Assembly: GCA_021770785.1 (NCBI GenBank)
Contig: JAETQH010000016.1
Location: forward strand, 1 to 64,000
Origin: Lachnospiraceae bacterium
GTDB taxonomy: Bacteria > Bacillota > Clostridia > Lachnospirales > Lachnospiraceae
Direction of reading: 5' to 3'
DNA length: 64,000 nucleotides
The notes beneath the pieces are model-generated. The model saw only the letters and a list, made by a program, of their open reading frames with translations. It was not told the DNA's origin and made no database searches. A program made the translations under genes and the position numbers. This document shows positions 61,709 to 64,000 of the stretch, piece by piece. Numbering within the stretch: position 1 is the first letter of the stretch; the number at the start of each line of letters is the position of its first letter.

Positions 61709-62863
61709 ATGGATTTTGCTTTAGATAAAAAACATGAAATGGCGCGTTCTCTGTTCAGAGAATTTGCCGAGACAGAAGTAAAACCATTGGCACAGGAAGT
61801 TGACGAGACAGAGCAGTTCCCAATGGAGACAGTGAAAAAGATGCAGAAATACGGTTTCATGGGAATCCCGGTACCGAAGGAGTATGGCGGACAGGGCTGT
61901 GACCCTCTTACCTATGTCATGTGTGTAGAAGAGTTATCTAAGGTTTGCGCTACTACAGGCGTTGTTGTTTCCGCACACACCTCTCTCTGCATTGATCCGA
62001 TTTTGACTTACGGCACAGAAGAGCAGAAACAGAAATATGTAAAAGCTCTTGCAACCGGAGAGAAAATCGGTGCTTTCGCTTTAACAGAGCCGGGCGCCGG
62101 TACTGACGCTCAGGGCGCTCAGACCAAGGCTGTTTTAGACGGTGACGAGTGGGTATTAAACGGTTCTAAATGTTTCATCACCAACGGTAAAGTTGCAGAT
62201 GTTTACATTGTAATCGCAATCACAAGCATTACCGAGGACAAGAGAGGCAGAAAGAAAAAGAACTTCTCCGCATTTATCGTAGATAAGGGAGCTCCAGGCT
62301 TCTCCTTTGGTACAAAAGAGAAAAAAATGGGTATCCGTGGTTCTTCTACATACGAATTAATCTTCGAGGATTGCAGAATCCCGAAGGAGAACCTTTTAGG
62401 AACAGAGGGAAAAGGTTTCCCAATCGCAATGCACACCCTTGACGGTGGACGTATCGGTATCGCTGCGCAGGCTCTTGGTATTGCGGAGGGCGCATTAGAG
62501 CGTGCTATTGCTTACACCAAAGAGAGAAAACAGTTCGGACGTTCCATCGCACAGCAGCAGAACACACAGTTCAAATTAGCTGATATGGCAACCAGAGTAG
62601 AAGCTGCCCAGATGTTAGTTTACAAAGCTGCAATGGCAAAAGCTACTCAGAAGGTATATTCCGTAGAGGCTGCAAAAGCAAAATTATTCGCGGCAGAGAC
62701 AGCAATGGCTGTTACAACAGAGGTTGTTCAATTATTCGGTGGATACGGATATATCAGAGAGTACGACGTAGAGCGTATGATGCGTGATGCTAAGATTACA
62801 GAGATTTACGAAGGAACCAGCGAGGTTCAGAGAATGGTAATCTCCGGCGCACTTTTGAAATAG
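61709..62863 (+). CDS. bcd: butyryl-CoA dehydrogenase
   Basis: Bcd reduces crotonyl-CoA to butyryl-CoA. With EtfBA it bifurcates electrons from NADH to crotonyl-CoA and ferredoxin. The 384 residues are a normal acyl-CoA dehydrogenase: FALTEPGAGTDA for the FAD/substrate region, a middle beta domain and YEGTSEVQRMVI with the catalytic Glu near 367. ATGGAGGAA precedes the start. Codon use matches thl. It is followed by element C and then etfB. Confidence 0.97.
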   Translation: MDFALDKKHEMARSLFREFAETEVKPLAQEVDETEQFPMETVKKMQKYGFMGIPVPKEYGGQGCDPLTYVMCVEELSKVCATTGVVVSAHTSLCIDPILTYGTEEQKQKYVKALATGEKIGAFALTEPGAGTDAQGAQTKAVLDGDEWVLNGSKCFITNGKVADVYIVIAITSITEDKRGRKKKNFSAFIVDKGAPGFSFGTKEKKMGIRGSSTYELIFEDCRIPKENLLGTEGKGFPIAMHTLDGGRIGIAAQALGIAEGALERAIAYTKERKQFGRSIAQQQNTQFKLADMATRVEAAQMLVYKAAMAKATQKVYSVEAAKAKLFAAETAMAVTTEVVQLFGGYGYIREYDVERMMRDAKITEIYEGTSEVQRMVISGALLK

Positions 62864-62873
62864 CCGCAATACA

Positions 62874-62992
62874 GCGGAGCGAGAATGGCTGATAGAAATA
62901 TGGAGCCATGCTTGCATGAGCGGAATATTTCTATTAGCCATTTGAGGGCGCAACGCGCACGAAAGATGCACAGCATCTTGAGTTCGCTCCGC
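62874..62992 (+). repeat. nested-stem intergenic element C (relative of element A)
   Basis: A 9-bp outer stem (62874-62882 with 62984-62992) encloses an inner 18-pair stem with one G-U (62884-62901 with 62925-62942). That stem has a 23-nt apical loop with mini-hairpin CATG-CTTG-CATG at offset 5. Then follow a small GCGC/GCGC-type hairpin (62947-62958) and an AAGATGC-ACA-GCATCTT hairpin (62963-62979). It lies inside the bcd-etfB operon. Confidence 0.88.
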
Positions 62993-63027
62993 GTCGAACA
63001 TATAATAAATATAAGGAGTGAAAATAC

Positions 63028-63810
63028 ATGAATATCGTAGTATGTATTAAACAGGTTCCTGATACAAAGGGTGGAGTAAAATTCAATCCGGACGGAACTC
63101 TTGATAGAGCAGCAATGCTTGCTATCATGAATCCAGATGACAAAGCTGGTCTTGAAGCAGCGCTTAGAATTAAAGATGAGACAGGTGCAAAGGTTACCGT
63201 ACTTACCATGGGACTTCCAAAAGCAGATGCGATTCTCCGTGAGGCAATGGCAATGGGAGCAGACGAAGCAGTTCTTGTAACAGACAGGGTATTAGGCGGA
63301 GCTGATACATGGGCAACCTCCACCACCATCGCCGGAGCGCTTCGTAATCTGGACTATGATTTAATTATTACAGGCCGTCAGGCTATCGATGGTGATACCG
63401 CACAGGTTGGTCCGCAGATTGCAGAGCACCTTGGACTTCCGGTTATTTCCTATGCTGCTGATATCAAGGTAGAGGGAGATTCTGTTGTAGTAAAACGTCA
63501 GTACGAGGACAGATACCATGAGTTAAAAACAAAAATGCCTTGCTTGATTACAGCTCTTTCTGAGTTAAATGTTCCACGTTACATGACACCGGGTGGCATC
63601 TTTGACGCATGCGAAAAAGAAGTTACCGTTTGGGGAAGAGCAGATCTGAAGGATGTTGATGATTCTGACTTAGGTTTAAAGGGTTCACCGACTAAGATTG
63701 CAAAGGCTTCTGATAAAGTAGCAAAAGGCGCTGGTGAGAAAGTAAACCTTGACCCGACAGAGTCTGTAAACTATTTGATTGGTAAATTCAAAGAGAAACA
63801 CATTATCTAA
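63028..63810 (+). CDS. etfB: electron transfer flavoprotein, beta subunit
   Basis: EtfB, with EtfA, carries the FAD and AMP/FAD needed for electron bifurcation with Bcd. The 260 residues open with MNIVVCIKQVPDTKGGVKFN and contain the adenine-nucleotide segment LIITGRQAIDGDTAQVGPQIAEHLGLP, then KMPCLITALSELNVPRYMTP. AAGGAG is eight bases before ATG. It is 26 bases upstream of etfA. The whole set thl-hbd-bcd-etfBA is probably one transcript plus internal processing at element C. Confidence 0.96.
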   Translation: MNIVVCIKQVPDTKGGVKFNPDGTLDRAAMLAIMNPDDKAGLEAALRIKDETGAKVTVLTMGLPKADAILREAMAMGADEAVLVTDRVLGGADTWATSTTIAGALRNLDYDLIITGRQAIDGDTAQVGPQIAEHLGLPVISYAADIKVEGDSVVVKRQYEDRYHELKTKMPCLITALSELNVPRYMTPGGIFDACEKEVTVWGRADLKDVDDSDLGLKGSPTKIAKASDKVAKGAGEKVNLDPTESVNYLIGKFKEKHII

Positions 63811-63836
63811 TAAAAAAAGGAAAAGTGGTGAATAAA

Positions 63837-64000
63837 ATGGCTTTAGAAGAATATAAAGGAGTATTTGTCTTTGCTCAGCAGGTAGATAACGTATTAGATG
63901 GCGTTGCATTTGAATTACTTGGAAAAGGCAAAGACTTAGCAAAAGATTTAGGTACTGATGTTACTGCTGTTTTGATTGGCTCTGAAGTAAAAGGTCTCGC
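63837..64000 (+). CDS. etfA: electron transfer flavoprotein, alpha subunit (partial, 3' end outside)
   Basis: The first 54 codons are present, reading MALEEYKGVFVFAQQVDN, then VLDGVAFELLGKGKDLAKDL and TDVTAVLIGSEVKGL. These match the N-terminal domain of EtfA. GGTG with weak AAAAGG precedes the ATG. The gene runs off the right edge, so the C-terminal FAD domain and any N-terminal ferredoxin variant question cannot be judged beyond noting that no ferredoxin domain precedes this start. Confidence 0.92.
   Translation, partial: MALEEYKGVFVFAQQVDNVLDGVAFELLGKGKDLAKDLGTDVTAVLIGSEVKGL

Overview
The window reads as chromosomal DNA of a butyrate-producing Lachnospiraceae (Clostridia). The grounds are the gene families and neighbourhoods: thl-hbd-bcd-etfBA, type III glutamine synthetase beside an Amt-PII fusion, the hprK-murB-rapZ-whiA-Crh block, FtsEX next to an M23 coiled-coil hydrolase, the MntP/YtaF family, strong AGGAGG ribosome sites and AT-rich sigma-A promoters. 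No insertion sequence, prophage, integrase, rRNA or CRISPR array is visible; nearly every gene is core. Part of the interest lies in the intergenic DNA, which is unusually rich in large nested palindromes and hairpin-bearing tandem repeats.

Layout. 1-0.9 kb: a signal-less cell-wall amidase. 0.9-6.8 kb: pyrG (minus) facing away from ftsH-uvrC. 6.8-14.4 kb: hprK, an M18 aminopeptidase, murB, rapZ, whiA, a Crh-type HPr, a lipid kinase and class II aldolase, linking carbon catabolite control to wall synthesis. 14.4-19 kb: nitrogen assimilation (leader-attenuated glnA type III, paired hairpin repeats, Amt fused to PII). 19-27 kb: a degenerate receiver protein, PBP1A, YigZ, tRNA-Gln(CUG), acyl-ACP thioesterase, CvfB, RidA, YjfB and thioredoxin reductase. 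27-36 kb: NlpC/P60 hydrolase, a noncoding DnaA-box cluster, a degenerate GT26 protein, a CdaR-type regulator, ftsE-ftsX-M23 hydrolase, CtpA protease and VanZ-like protein. 36-41 kb: prfB with programmed frameshift, then a zinc-ribbon/SPFH/TPM module resembling Bacillus ydjGHI. 41-47 kb: ACT regulator, hom, an apgM-like probable homoserine kinase, a broken GNAT gene, a TipA-type MerR regulator, YtaF and a membrane-anchored GNAT. 47-52 kb: carA and carB separated by a tandem hairpin repeat. 52-57 kb: CIRCE-controlled hsp20 and a GntR/ABC two-transporter operon behind a 44-bp operator. 57-59 kb: a catalytically degenerate HD-GYP protein and a coiled-coil SleB-type hydrolase. 59-64 kb: Rex-site-led butyrate operon without crt; etfA runs off the end.

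The most promising undescribed signal is a pair of intergenic elements (7914-8042 and 62874-62992). They share no stem sequence but have the same fold: outer stem, long inner stem with ten uninterrupted inner pairs, a 23-nt apical loop with a mini-hairpin at the same offset around CTTG that covaries, then a small GGGC-type hairpin. That is what selection on an RNA or cruciform structure looks like. A third, looser relative (22768-22858) shares a 10-mer hairpin with the first in inverted orientation.
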